Origin: JBBDWK01 sp040902885
GTDB lineage: Bacteria > Acidobacteriota > Terriglobia > Bryobacterales > Bryobacteraceae
Direction of reading: 5' to 3'
Assembly (NCBI GenBank): GCA_040902885.1
Contig: JBBDWK010000108.1
Span: 1 to 60,873, forward strand
DNA: 60,873 bases
Made by a program: the position numbers and the translations under genes. The notes beneath the pieces are model-generated. The model was not told the origin of the DNA and searched no databases. It saw nothing but the letters and a program-made list of their open reading frames with translations. How positions within the stretch are numbered: the first letter of the stretch is position 1; each line of letters begins with the position of its first letter. Of this stretch, positions 14,756 to 23,446 are shown piece after piece.

Positions 14756-16059
14756 CCGCCGTCTCTCTCGGGCGCGGGCGCTCTAACGAGCACGGACGAG
14801 ATGGAGTGATGCCCGACCTGCTCGACCTCGAATTCAGCATCTCCTATCGCGATGCGTTCGCCCGCAGCGGGCAGACGTCCGAGAGCTTGCAGAATGAGCC
14901 CGCCTATCGTCGCCGCCCTTCCGCTGCTCTCGATCGCAATCCAGTCGGCCGCTTCATCGACGCGCATGAAACCCGGAAGGCGAACCCGTCCGTCCGGAAG
15001 ACGCGCGGGAGCGGGCTGACCGAAACGTCCCTTGCCGCCAATCCGGCCCAATAATTCAGCCATCAGATCTCCGAACGCCACGAGACCGACAATGCCATGC
15101 TCTCCGGCCACTATCGCCTGGTGCGCCCTTCTCTGGCTGAGGACGTCCAGCAACTGACCGGCGGCCGCGAATTCCGAAATGGCGACTAGCGGACGCATGA
15201 TCTCGCTCACCTTCGGGATGGAGCCGGTTCGGGCCAGTCCCGCTACCAGGTCCTTGGTGTGCAGGATTCCCACGATGTTATCGGGAGAGTCGCGATAGAC
15301 CGGAAGGCGCGTGTAGTTGTTGGCGACGGCGGTATTGACCACCTCGCCGGCCGGCGCGTCTATGGAGATCCTCACCATGAATCGCCCTGGCACCATCAGG
15401 TCCCGAACGGGCCGAGACGCGAGCCGCAAGGCGCGCCCCAGCCGCTGGTGTTCCGACGTTTCAAGAAGACCGCCTCTGCGGCTTTCTCCCATCAGAAATT
15501 CGATCTCCTCCGGCGAATGGATGTGCTGGTGGCTTACGTGGCCCACTCCAAGCAGCCTGAGAATCGCCAGTCCGCTGCCGTTGAGGAGAGCCAGGAACCA
15601 CGAGTACACGCGGATGGAAATTTCCATGGGGATCACCAACGCTAGCGCGATCTGCGTCGGATACACCAAGGCGGCCGATTTGGGCACCAGCTCGCCGGCC
15701 ACCACCTGAAAGACAGTCATCACCAGCAGAACTGCCAGCGAGGCGGTGGATAGCGCCGTTATGGCATTCAGGCCGATCCACTGCTCCAACAGCGCGGCAT
15801 AGGCCGGCGCCAGAGTTGCCTGGCTATAGGCGCCGAGGACAACGCTCGACCAGGTGATCCCAATCTGGCAGGCGGCGATATAGCGATCCAGCGTGGCGCT
15901 GTCGTCGATCCTGGGCAGCAGGCGCTGGGCCAGTTGGCTTCCTTCTTCCGCCAGCTGCGCGATCCGGCTCCGCCGGACACTGACTGTGGCGAACTCCGCG
16001 GCTACATAGAACGCATTGACGGCGACGAGGAGTACAACGACAAACCAAGCTAAAGCCAT
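14752..16059 (-). CDS. CNNM/CorC-HlyC family membrane protein (second of tandem pair)
   Basis: Same architecture and same length (435) as its neighbour, but clearly diverged: DUF21 (AFYVAAEFATVSVRRSRI; VVAGELVPKSAALV), CBS pair (MVPGRFMVRIS; GEHGIVGLVAFGDL) and CorC_HlyC end. The CBS2 motif reads GEHGIVGLV where the paralogue has DEHGGTAGV, suggesting that this copy's nucleotide pocket differs. It is first in a two-gene operon. Confidence 0.92.
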   Translation of the reverse strand: MALAWFVVVLLVAVNAFYVAAEFATVSVRRSRIAQLAEEGSQLAQRLLPRIDDSATLDRYIAACQIGITWSSVVLGAYSQATLAPAYAALLEQWIGLNAITALSTASLAVLLVMTVFQVVAGELVPKSAALVYPTQIALALVIPMEISIRVYSWFLALLNGSGLAILRLLGVGHVSHQHIHSPEEIEFLMGESRRGGLLETSEHQRLGRALRLASRPVRDLMVPGRFMVRISIDAPAGEVVNTAVANNYTRLPVYRDSPDNIVGILHTKDLVAGLARTGSIPKVSEIMRPLVAISEFAAAGQLLDVLSQRRAHQAIVAGEHGIVGLVAFGDLMAELLGRIGGKGRFGQPAPARLPDGRVRLPGFMRVDEAADWIAIESSGRAATIGGLILQALGRLPAAGERIAIGDAEFEVEQVGHHSISSVLVRAPAPERDGG

Positions 16060-16118
16060 CGATCAATAGCTTCTCATACGGGGGACTACCATGAATGTGG
16101 AGCCTTAGGCGTTTTCCG

Positions 16119-17129
16119 CTAACCCACGCCGCGGCGCCGGCCCGTCGCGTGCCGACGTTCGAAATTCCAGGCGGTAGAGATGATTTGATGAAGATCGGAA
16201 TAGCGCGGCGTCCATGCCAGCGTCCGCCTCAATTTCGCGGAATCGGCCACGAGCGCGGGCGGGTCGCCCTCGCGCCGGGAACCGATGGCGAAAGGCACGG
16301 CTGTTCCCGTCACTTCTTCCACGACGCGCATTACCTCGCGCACCGAATGCCCCTGGCCGGTGCCCACGTTGAAAGCTCCCGAAGCGCCGCCGCCCAGCAG
16401 CCAGTCCAGCGCCAGCGCGTGCGCCTCCGCCAGATCCGTCACGTGAATGTAGTCGCGGATGCAGGTGCCGTCCGGGGTGTCGTAGTCGTCGCCGAAAACG
16501 GTGATGGGCTGCCGTGTGGTCGCGGCGCGCAGCAGCAGCGGGATCAGGTGCGTCTCGGGGTCATGCTCCTCGCCCAGGCGCCCCTGGGGGTCGGCGCCCG
16601 CCGCGTTAAAGTACCGCAGCGAAACGTTCCGCAGCGAGTGGATGCGGTCGAACCAGCCCAGCATCCGCTCCACCATCACCTTGGATTCCCCGTACGGGTT
16701 CACGGGATGGAACGGTATATTTTCGGGGATCGGAATTTGCGCCGGGACGCCATACACCGCCGCCGTCGAGCTGAAAACGATATGCGAGACGCCGGCTTCG
16801 ACCATCGTGTCGAGCAGCTCAAGGCTTCCGCCGACATTGTTGCGAAAGTAGAGGCCGGGCCGGCGCGAGGATTCGTCCACATAGGTAAAGGCGGCGAAGT
16901 GCACCACCGCGTCGAACTTGTATTGGGCGAACAAGCGTTGCAGGGGCGCCCGATCCTGCAGGCTGATCTCCCACAGCCGTTTGCCGGGAACGTTGTGCCG
17001 GAGGCCCCGGGAAAGATCGTCCACCACGGTCACGTCGTAGCCGCGCTCCAACAGCGCGAGAACGGTGTGGGAGCCGATGTATCCGGCGCCGCCGGTGACT
17101 AGAATTCGCCGCTTGTCCGCATTCGCCAA
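16119..17129 (-). CDS. galE: UDP-glucose 4-epimerase
   Basis: Interconverts UDP-glucose and UDP-galactose using bound NAD. Motifs seen are VTGGAGYIGSHTVLALLERG (NAD), SSTAAVYG, NPYGESK (Y-x3-K) and SLRYFNAAGADP. The frame is open up to 17222, but the extra 31 residues would run into the divergent gene, whereas a TTG at 17129 gives 336 residues, the usual GalE length, starting just before the Rossmann strand. It is divergent from the thiamine-diphosphate enzyme gene at 17158. Confidence 0.93.
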   Translation of the reverse strand: MANADKRRILVTGGAGYIGSHTVLALLERGYDVTVVDDLSRGLRHNVPGKRLWEISLQDRAPLQRLFAQYKFDAVVHFAAFTYVDESSRRPGLYFRNNVGGSLELLDTMVEAGVSHIVFSSTAAVYGVPAQIPIPENIPFHPVNPYGESKVMVERMLGWFDRIHSLRNVSLRYFNAAGADPQGRLGEEHDPETHLIPLLLRAATTRQPITVFGDDYDTPDGTCIRDYIHVTDLAEAHALALDWLLGGGASGAFNVGTGQGHSVREVMRVVEEVTGTAVPFAIGSRREGDPPALVADSAKLRRTLAWTPRYSDLHQIISTAWNFERRHATGRRRGVG

Positions 17130-17157
17130 ATTCCGATTGTAGTAGCATGACAGGTTT

Positions 17158-18822
17158 ATGCCAAATGGGGCCGAATTGTTCGTCGGTGCGATCAAGCACC
17201 TGGGTATCGATCGGATTTTCACGCTTGTTGGAGATCATTTGAACGAAGTTCTGGCGGTCGCCGCCCGGGAAGGCATAACGATTCTCGATATGCGCCACGA
17301 ATCCGGCGTCACGCACGCCGCCGACGCCTGGGCCAGAATCCACCGCAAACCCTCGCTCTCGCTCGTCACTGGAGGCCCCGGGCATACCAACTCCCTCACC
17401 GGCATCGCCACCGCGTTTCTCGCCGCCAGTCCGTTAATCGCCGTCAGCGGATCGCGCGCCAACGCCGTCGCGGACCGCCAGGCCTTCCAGGATATCGACC
17501 AGGTCAACATGACCCGGCCCGTCGTCAAATGGGCCGCCCAGCCGCCCAGCGCCTCACAGATTCCCTTCTATCTGGCGCGGGCCTACGCCGAGGCCAACAC
17601 CGGCCGCAAGGGCCCTGTGCATCTGACCATTCCGGTCGATCTCTTCACCGGCGAGGGCGGGGGATTGCCGCCATCCCTCAACGTCGCCGAAGCCCCTCCC
17701 GCGGCCCCTGCCTCGCGGGAAGTGGACCACGCCATCGAGCTGCTGAAAGCCGCCGAGCGCCCCGTCGTCATAGCGGGCAGCGGCGTCTGGTGGGGCGGCG
17801 CGGAACAGGCTCTGCAATGCTTCGTCGAGCACACCTCACTCCCCCTCTACACCATCACCATGGCGCGCGGCGCCGTCTCCGACGCCCATCCCCTCTGCCT
17901 GGGCTACGCCGACCCCGCGCTCAACGGGGCCGTGCAAAAGGCCTTCAAGGAAGCTGACCTGTTCCTTGTTGTGGGCAAGCGCATCGACTATCGCATGGCG
18001 CTCGGAGGTCCGCGTCTGCTCTCGCCTGCCGCCAAGGTGATTCAGATCGACGTCCACCCACAGGAGCTGGGCATGAATCGCCGCGTGGACGTAGCTGTAT
18101 GCGCCGACGCCGCCGAAGCTCTGCGCGCGCTCACCGCAGCCGCGGGTGGCAAGCCCTGGGCGCCGCTCCCATGGCTCGACCATCTGCGCAAGCTTCGGGC
18201 CGAGTGGGAGGCGCAGGTGGGCCAGTGGGCCGCCGAAGATACTTCGCCCTTGCATCCCGCGGCATTCTACGCGGCGCTCAAATGCGCGTTGCCGCCGGAC
18301 GTCATCTATGCATGGGATGGCGGCGATTTTGTGCACTGGGGCCGGGTTTCGCTTCCCGCCTTGCATCCGGGACGCTGGCTGCGTCTCGGCCCGCTCGGAA
18401 CCATCGGCTCCGCGCTCCCCAACGCCGTCGCGTTGCAGGCCGCCTTTCCCGGAAGGCCCGTCGCGATGATTACGGGCGATGGCTCGCTCGGCTTCTACAT
18501 CGCCGAGCTGGATACCGCGGTGCGCCATAAGCTGCCTTTTGTCGTGATCGTCGGAAACGATGCCGGCTGGGGACTGGAGCGCGAGCTGCAAGGCGCGACG
18601 GTAGAGGGCGCCGGCACGGTAGCCTGCGAGTTGCGCTCGACGAGATACGATCTGGTGATGCAGGGCTTCGGCGGAGGCGGCGAGACCATCGACCGTCTCG
18701 ACCAGGTACGTCCCGCCGTCGAGCGGGCTTTTTCCTCCGGCATCCCCTACTGCCTGAACGTGAACATCCGGGGTGTGCGCTCGCCTTTCACCACCTGGCA
18801 GATCAGCGGAAAGAAGAAGTAA
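17158..18822 (+). CDS. Thiamine-diphosphate enzyme (acetolactate synthase-like)
   Basis: A 554-residue three-domain ThDP enzyme: Pyr domain (1-170) with the activating Glu in MRHESGVTHAA, central domain, and PP domain with GDGSLGF and, about 25 residues on, the Asn of VGNDAGWG, the GDG-N motif binding ThDP-Mg. It resembles the large subunit of acetolactate synthase, oxalyl-CoA decarboxylase and benzoylformate decarboxylase. With no ilvN, ilvC or frc beside it, the true reaction is uncertain. It is followed 13 bases later by a SIS-domain gene. Confidence 0.85.
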   Translation: MPNGAELFVGAIKHLGIDRIFTLVGDHLNEVLAVAAREGITILDMRHESGVTHAADAWARIHRKPSLSLVTGGPGHTNSLTGIATAFLAASPLIAVSGSRANAVADRQAFQDIDQVNMTRPVVKWAAQPPSASQIPFYLARAYAEANTGRKGPVHLTIPVDLFTGEGGGLPPSLNVAEAPPAAPASREVDHAIELLKAAERPVVIAGSGVWWGGAEQALQCFVEHTSLPLYTITMARGAVSDAHPLCLGYADPALNGAVQKAFKEADLFLVVGKRIDYRMALGGPRLLSPAAKVIQIDVHPQELGMNRRVDVAVCADAAEALRALTAAAGGKPWAPLPWLDHLRKLRAEWEAQVGQWAAEDTSPLHPAAFYAALKCALPPDVIYAWDGGDFVHWGRVSLPALHPGRWLRLGPLGTIGSALPNAVALQAAFPGRPVAMITGDGSLGFYIAELDTAVRHKLPFVVIVGNDAGWGLERELQGATVEGAGTVACELRSTRYDLVMQGFGGGGETIDRLDQVRPAVERAFSSGIPYCLNVNIRGVRSPFTTWQISGKKK

Positions 18823-18835
18823 CGTTTCGCATTCC

Positions 18836-19876
18836 ATGTCCAAAATGATTGAGGAGATCCGGCAGCAGCCGGAGGCGCTCGAACGCACGTTGAAGGCCGA
18901 GATGCGCCGTATGCAGAAGTTCGGAGCGCGGCTGGCCGCGAAAAAGCCGCCCCTGATTGTACTCGCCGCGCGGGGAACCTCCGACAACGCCGCGCAGTTC
19001 GGCCGCTACCTGCTCGAAATTACAACCGGCATTCCGGTCTCACTGGCTGCGCCGTCCATCTACACGCTCTACGACGCACGCGTCGACTACCGCGATGCTC
19101 TGGTTGTCGCCATCTCGCAATCCGGCGAGTCCACCGACACCAACTTCTTTCTCGAGCGAGCACGGGCAGCGGGCGCGCTGACCGTCGGCATCACCAATGA
19201 AGCCGGGAGCGCTCTCGCGCGCCTTGCCGATGAGGTGTTCCTGGTGCGCGCGGGCAAAGAACGGAGTGTGGCTGCCACCAAGACCTACACCGGCCAGGTA
19301 TTGCTTCTCTATCTGCTCGCTTGGGCCCTCGGCGCCGCCATCCGACCTGGCGATCTCGAGCGTCTGCCCGAATGGGCCGCGGCCGCGCTGCAGCTTGAAG
19401 ACAACATCGCCGCGCTCGCGGAACGGTACCGATTCATGGATCATGCCGTCGTCGTGGGCCGGGGCTTGAACTACTCCAACGCCTTTGAGTTCGCCCTCAA
19501 GATGATGGAAACCTGCTACGTCGTCGCGGAGCGCTTCTCGTCGGCCGACTTCCTCCACGGCCCCATCGCCATGGTCGAATCCGATTTCCCCGTCTTTCTG
19601 TTTGCGCCGTCCGGCGTCACCTGGCCCTCCATGAGCGAAATGCTGGACCGGCTGGGAAAGCTGAAGGCGGATACGTTCCTGATCACCGATAAGTCGAATC
19701 GCGAGGCCGCGAACCGCTCCACGCGCATGGTTTCGTTGCCTATTAGAATCAAGGAGCTGTTTACACCTATTCCTTACATCGTTCCAGCGCAGTTGTTTGC
19801 GGCTTGTTTAGCGGTGCAAAAGGGTCTCGATCCGGACCGTCCACGCACTTTGAGCAAAGTAACTCGAACGTTATAA
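18836..19876 (+). CDS. Double SIS-domain sugar-phosphate isomerase/deaminase
   Basis: A 346-residue protein with two SIS domains like the isomerase half of GlmS or NagB-II/AgaS deaminases. It has AARGTSDNAAQFGRYLLE and SQSGESTDTN in the first domain, and VGRGLNYSNAFEFALKMMET and SSADFLHGPIAMVE in the second. The C-terminus (DPDRPRTLSKVTRTL) matches the GlmS tail (PRNLAKSVTVE-like). It lacks the glutaminase domain, so it probably deaminates or isomerises an amino-sugar phosphate. The ATG at 18836 was chosen by homology; 18845 is possible. Confidence 0.88.
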   Translation: MSKMIEEIRQQPEALERTLKAEMRRMQKFGARLAAKKPPLIVLAARGTSDNAAQFGRYLLEITTGIPVSLAAPSIYTLYDARVDYRDALVVAISQSGESTDTNFFLERARAAGALTVGITNEAGSALARLADEVFLVRAGKERSVAATKTYTGQVLLLYLLAWALGAAIRPGDLERLPEWAAAALQLEDNIAALAERYRFMDHAVVVGRGLNYSNAFEFALKMMETCYVVAERFSSADFLHGPIAMVESDFPVFLFAPSGVTWPSMSEMLDRLGKLKADTFLITDKSNREAANRSTRMVSLPIRIKELFTPIPYIVPAQLFAACLAVQKGLDPDRPRTLSKVTRTL

Positions 19877-19921
19877 AAACGTCATAAAGAACGTTGTATA
19901 CTTCACAATACGGGAGTTGTT

Positions 19922-22900
19922 ATGACGCATGTTCTTAAGCTCTGTGCCGTACTGTGTCTGTGCGGCTATTTGAACGCCCAGGAGTTTCGCGCTTCCCTGA
20001 CCGGACGTATCACCGACCCCACGGGCGCCGGCATCGGAGAGGCCAGTATCCAGATCAAACACGTTTCGAGCGGCGCCGTCTCTACCACCACTTCATCAAC
20101 CGACGGCAGCTACTTCATCTCCTTCCTCATTCCGGGCGAGTATTCCATGACGGTGGAGAAGACCGGCTTCCGGCGCTCCGTCCAGGAAGGAATCCGGTTG
20201 CAGATTGCCGAGCGGGGCGTACTGGACGTTGGTATGACTCTCGGCGAAGTTTCGCAGAGCGTGACCGTGGCGGCCGATACCGCGCTGGTGGAAACCGAAT
20301 CGGCCGACCGGGGCCTGACCATCGAGTCCAAGCGCGTGCTTAACACTCCCTTGCAGGGCCGGAACATTTTCGCGCAGGCATGGTCGGCGCCGGGGGTCAC
20401 CGTGACCGCGGCTGTGCAACGGCTGCGGCCTTTCGATATTGCCGGATCGTCCGGCATCGCCGTCAGTGGCGGCCGTCCGAACGGCAATGAAGTGCTCATC
20501 GACGGAGTTTCCAATCTGTCGCGCGGCCGCGACGTCGCCTACGTCCCTACTGCGGAAGCCACCGCCGAGTTTCGCGTGCAGACCACCAGCTACGACGCGC
20601 AGTACGGCTGGACCACGGGCGGCGTCATCAACATCACCACCAAGAGCGGCGGCAACCAGTGGCACGGCTCGGCCTTCGAGTTTCTGCAGAACACCCATCT
20701 CAACGCCAACACGTTCAATGCGAATCGCAACGGCGTGGCGCGCTCCTCTTCGAACATCAACACCTTCGGCGGCGATATCAGCGGCCCGATTGTTCAGAAC
20801 AAACTCTTCTTTCAGTTTTCTTACGAGAACATCCGCCAGGTGATTCCCGATCCCTTCGTGACCTCCGTCCCGACGGCGCTGCAGCGCAGTGGCGACTTCT
20901 CCGCCACACAGTATGCGCTCAACTCCGTGCAGACCATTTACGATCCCTTCAGCACGCGTGCGGGCCCCACCGGCGCGCTTATCCGGGACCCCTTCCCCGG
21001 CAACCGCATTCCCGGCAACCGGATCAGTCCCATCGCGCGCAACGTGTTCAACCTGATTCCCGAAGGCAACGTTCCCGGCAACGCCATCACCGGGCTGAAT
21101 AATCTGGTCTCCACTGGCAGCACGCGCAAGTTTACCGATTTCTTCCCCGAATACACGGGCCGTGTCGATTACAACATCTCCGAGCGGACGCGCATGTTCG
21201 TCCGCTACTCCCGCAACGCCCTGGCCGAGGAGCGCGGCTTCGTCTACTCCACCACATCCACGCTCAACGTAGCCGAGACCAGCGGAAACACTCCCTTCAA
21301 GCGCGAGAATCACAGCTCCACCATCCAGCTGACCCACACGCTGAACCCTCAGACGGTGCTCGATTTCCGGCTGGGTCTGGCGCGCTTTCTCGCCCAGAGC
21401 GGCAACTCCATCGGCGCGGGCTACGATCTTGCCGGCCTGGGCTTCGATCCGCAGTTCGTGGGGCAGGCCGTGCCCTACTTCCCGCGCTTCACGTGGGCGG
21501 GAAGCTTCGCGGGAGCGGGATCCAGCCCCATCAACAACGATCCCATCGCGCAGACCAACTCGTTCCAGATGTCGCTTGCCCGGTCGGCGGGCCGGCACAG
21601 CATGAAGACCGGCGCCGAATTCCGCCTCCAGCGCGCCTATCACCGGAATCCCGGCTTCGTCGCCGGCAACTTCACCTTCGACCAGACCTTTACCGGACGC
21701 GATCCGCTGCGCTCCGAGCCGGCGTCCGGCAACGCGCTGGCCTCCTTCCTCCTGGGGACCCCGCAGAGCGGCTTCATCGACGTGAATTCGCAGCGCGCCC
21801 GCCAGCAGCGCCTGTGGTCCTTTTTCGTTCAGGACGATATCCGTGTAACCTCCAAGCTGAAGCTCAATCTGGGATTGCGCTGGGACTATCTGGGACCGAT
21901 GACGGACCGCTTCGACGCTCTCACGCGCGGCTTCGATACAGAGTCCGCCAGCCCTCTTCAAGTGCCCGGCGTGAACCTGAGAGGCGGCCTGAATTACGTT
22001 GGCGTCGGCGGCCAGGATCGCGGTCTGTACGACAAGGACTGGAACAATTTCGGCCCCCGCATCGGCGTCGCTTACCAGCTCACCCCGAAGACCATTTTGC
22101 GCGGCGGCTACGGTCTGATTTACGCGCAGACCTACGACGATCCCGGCGATGCGCCCGGCTTCAACCAACGCACCGCGATGGTCAGCTCCATCCAAACCGG
22201 CATTCCGGAAAACACGCTCGCCAATCCGTTTCCCGAAGGGGTGCTCCAGCCATTTGGAAGCTCGCAAGGCCTGAGCACCTTTCTGGGCCAGGGCTTTAGT
22301 TTCTCGGATCCGGGGCGCGTTGTACCGTGGACTCACCAGTTCTCGTTTGAAATTCAGCGCGAGCTGCCCGGGCAGTTCCTGGTGACCGCGGCCTACGTCG
22401 GCAGCCGCCTGCGAGGTATCTCGGTGACGCAGGGCTTCAATGAGATTCCGCGGGACGCTTTCAACCTCGGCGCGGCCGAGCTTACGAGAAACGTAGCCAA
22501 CCCGCTGGCTGGGGCCATCCCCGGCACCGCGCTGAACGGAGCCACCGTGCAGCGCCAGCAGTTGCTGCGCCCTTACATTCAGTTCCTGGGCATCAACGAG
22601 CTCAACCGCTCGGAAGGCACGTCGCGCTACGACAGCTTCCAGCTCATGGTTTACAAGCGGCTCTCGGCGGGACTGAACTTCAGCGTCTCCTATACCAACT
22701 CGAAGACTCTGGATCAAGTGAACTACGCCAACGCGCAGGACACGGAACTCGAAAAGGTGGTGGCGCCGTGGGACATTCCGCAGAGTCTTCAGATCAACGG
22801 CGTCTATGAGCTGCCGTTCGGCCGTGGCAAGCCGTTCGGCGCCAGCGTTCATCCGATTCTCCAGCGCTTCATCGGCGGATGGGAGATCAGCGGAATCGCG

Positions 22901-23347
22901 CGCATCCAGGGCGGCATGCCCATGAACGTTCCGGGAAATGCCGTACCCACTGGCGGAGACCCGACGGTCGAGTCCCGTACGCTCGACCGCTGGTTCAACA
23001 CCTGCACTCAGTTGCCGAACGGCTCCACGCGCGGGTGCCTTCAGGGTGAGCAGCCGGTGTGGACCATCCGGCAGCCATTCGTATTCCAGACCTGGTCGAC
23101 GCGGCTGGCATCCATTCGCCGCCCGTCGATCCGGAATCTGGACGTTTCGGTAATCAAGAACAACCCGATCACGGAGCGGGTGAACCTGATTTTCCGGACC
23201 GACTTTCTGAACGCGACCAACACGCCGCAATTCTTCAACGGGCCGATCGTGGACGCGAACAACCCCAACTTCGGCCGCATCGCCGGCGCGATGGACCAGA
23301 GCAATCTGCCCCGGTTCATTCAAATTTCGTTGAAGCTGCAGTTTTAA
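19922..23347 (+). CDS. TonB-dependent receptor, Oar-like, with carboxypeptidase-regulatory N-domain
   Basis: An 1141-residue outer-membrane protein. It has a signal peptide (LCAVLCLCGYLNAQ), an Ig-like carboxypeptidase-regulatory domain at about 22-110 (LTGRITDPTGAGIGEASIQI; GSYFISFLIPGEYSMTV), a plug with PNGNEVLIDGVSN and GGVINITTKSGGNQWHGSAF, then a long beta-barrel ending in LPRFIQISLKLQF with a terminal Phe. Such Oar/CirA-like receptors are very numerous in Solibacter relatives and are presumed to import large substrates or serve in adhesion. GGGAG lies 5 bases before the ATG, with a TATACT-type -10 at about 19900. It has no companion TonB or hydrolase gene. Confidence 0.93.
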   Translation: MTHVLKLCAVLCLCGYLNAQEFRASLTGRITDPTGAGIGEASIQIKHVSSGAVSTTTSSTDGSYFISFLIPGEYSMTVEKTGFRRSVQEGIRLQIAERGVLDVGMTLGEVSQSVTVAADTALVETESADRGLTIESKRVLNTPLQGRNIFAQAWSAPGVTVTAAVQRLRPFDIAGSSGIAVSGGRPNGNEVLIDGVSNLSRGRDVAYVPTAEATAEFRVQTTSYDAQYGWTTGGVINITTKSGGNQWHGSAFEFLQNTHLNANTFNANRNGVARSSSNINTFGGDISGPIVQNKLFFQFSYENIRQVIPDPFVTSVPTALQRSGDFSATQYALNSVQTIYDPFSTRAGPTGALIRDPFPGNRIPGNRISPIARNVFNLIPEGNVPGNAITGLNNLVSTGSTRKFTDFFPEYTGRVDYNISERTRMFVRYSRNALAEERGFVYSTTSTLNVAETSGNTPFKRENHSSTIQLTHTLNPQTVLDFRLGLARFLAQSGNSIGAGYDLAGLGFDPQFVGQAVPYFPRFTWAGSFAGAGSSPINNDPIAQTNSFQMSLARSAGRHSMKTGAEFRLQRAYHRNPGFVAGNFTFDQTFTGRDPLRSEPASGNALASFLLGTPQSGFIDVNSQRARQQRLWSFFVQDDIRVTSKLKLNLGLRWDYLGPMTDRFDALTRGFDTESASPLQVPGVNLRGGLNYVGVGGQDRGLYDKDWNNFGPRIGVAYQLTPKTILRGGYGLIYAQTYDDPGDAPGFNQRTAMVSSIQTGIPENTLANPFPEGVLQPFGSSQGLSTFLGQGFSFSDPGRVVPWTHQFSFEIQRELPGQFLVTAAYVGSRLRGISVTQGFNEIPRDAFNLGAAELTRNVANPLAGAIPGTALNGATVQRQQLLRPYIQFLGINELNRSEGTSRYDSFQLMVYKRLSAGLNFSVSYTNSKTLDQVNYANAQDTELEKVVAPWDIPQSLQINGVYELPFGRGKPFGASVHPILQRFIGGWEISGIARIQGGMPMNVPGNAVPTGGDPTVESRTLDRWFNTCTQLPNGSTRGCLQGEQPVWTIRQPFVFQTWSTRLASIRRPSIRNLDVSVIKNNPITERVNLIFRTDFLNATNTPQFFNGPIVDANNPNFGRIAGAMDQSNLPRFIQISLKLQF

Positions 23348-23446
23348 TTTGGCTCGAACAGACTCAGATCTCTCCACTCGAGGTTAAAGCGCGGACGAGG
23401 AGCTCGAGCCGCCGAACCACGTGGCGGAAGGTCCAAAACGCCAAAC

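Noticed and set aside
20096..23377. A 1093-codon open frame antisense to the TonB receptor
   Set aside because: Long antisense frames are expected opposite GC-rich genes with strong third-position bias. Its translation is low-complexity and matches no fold, whereas the plus strand is a clear receptor.
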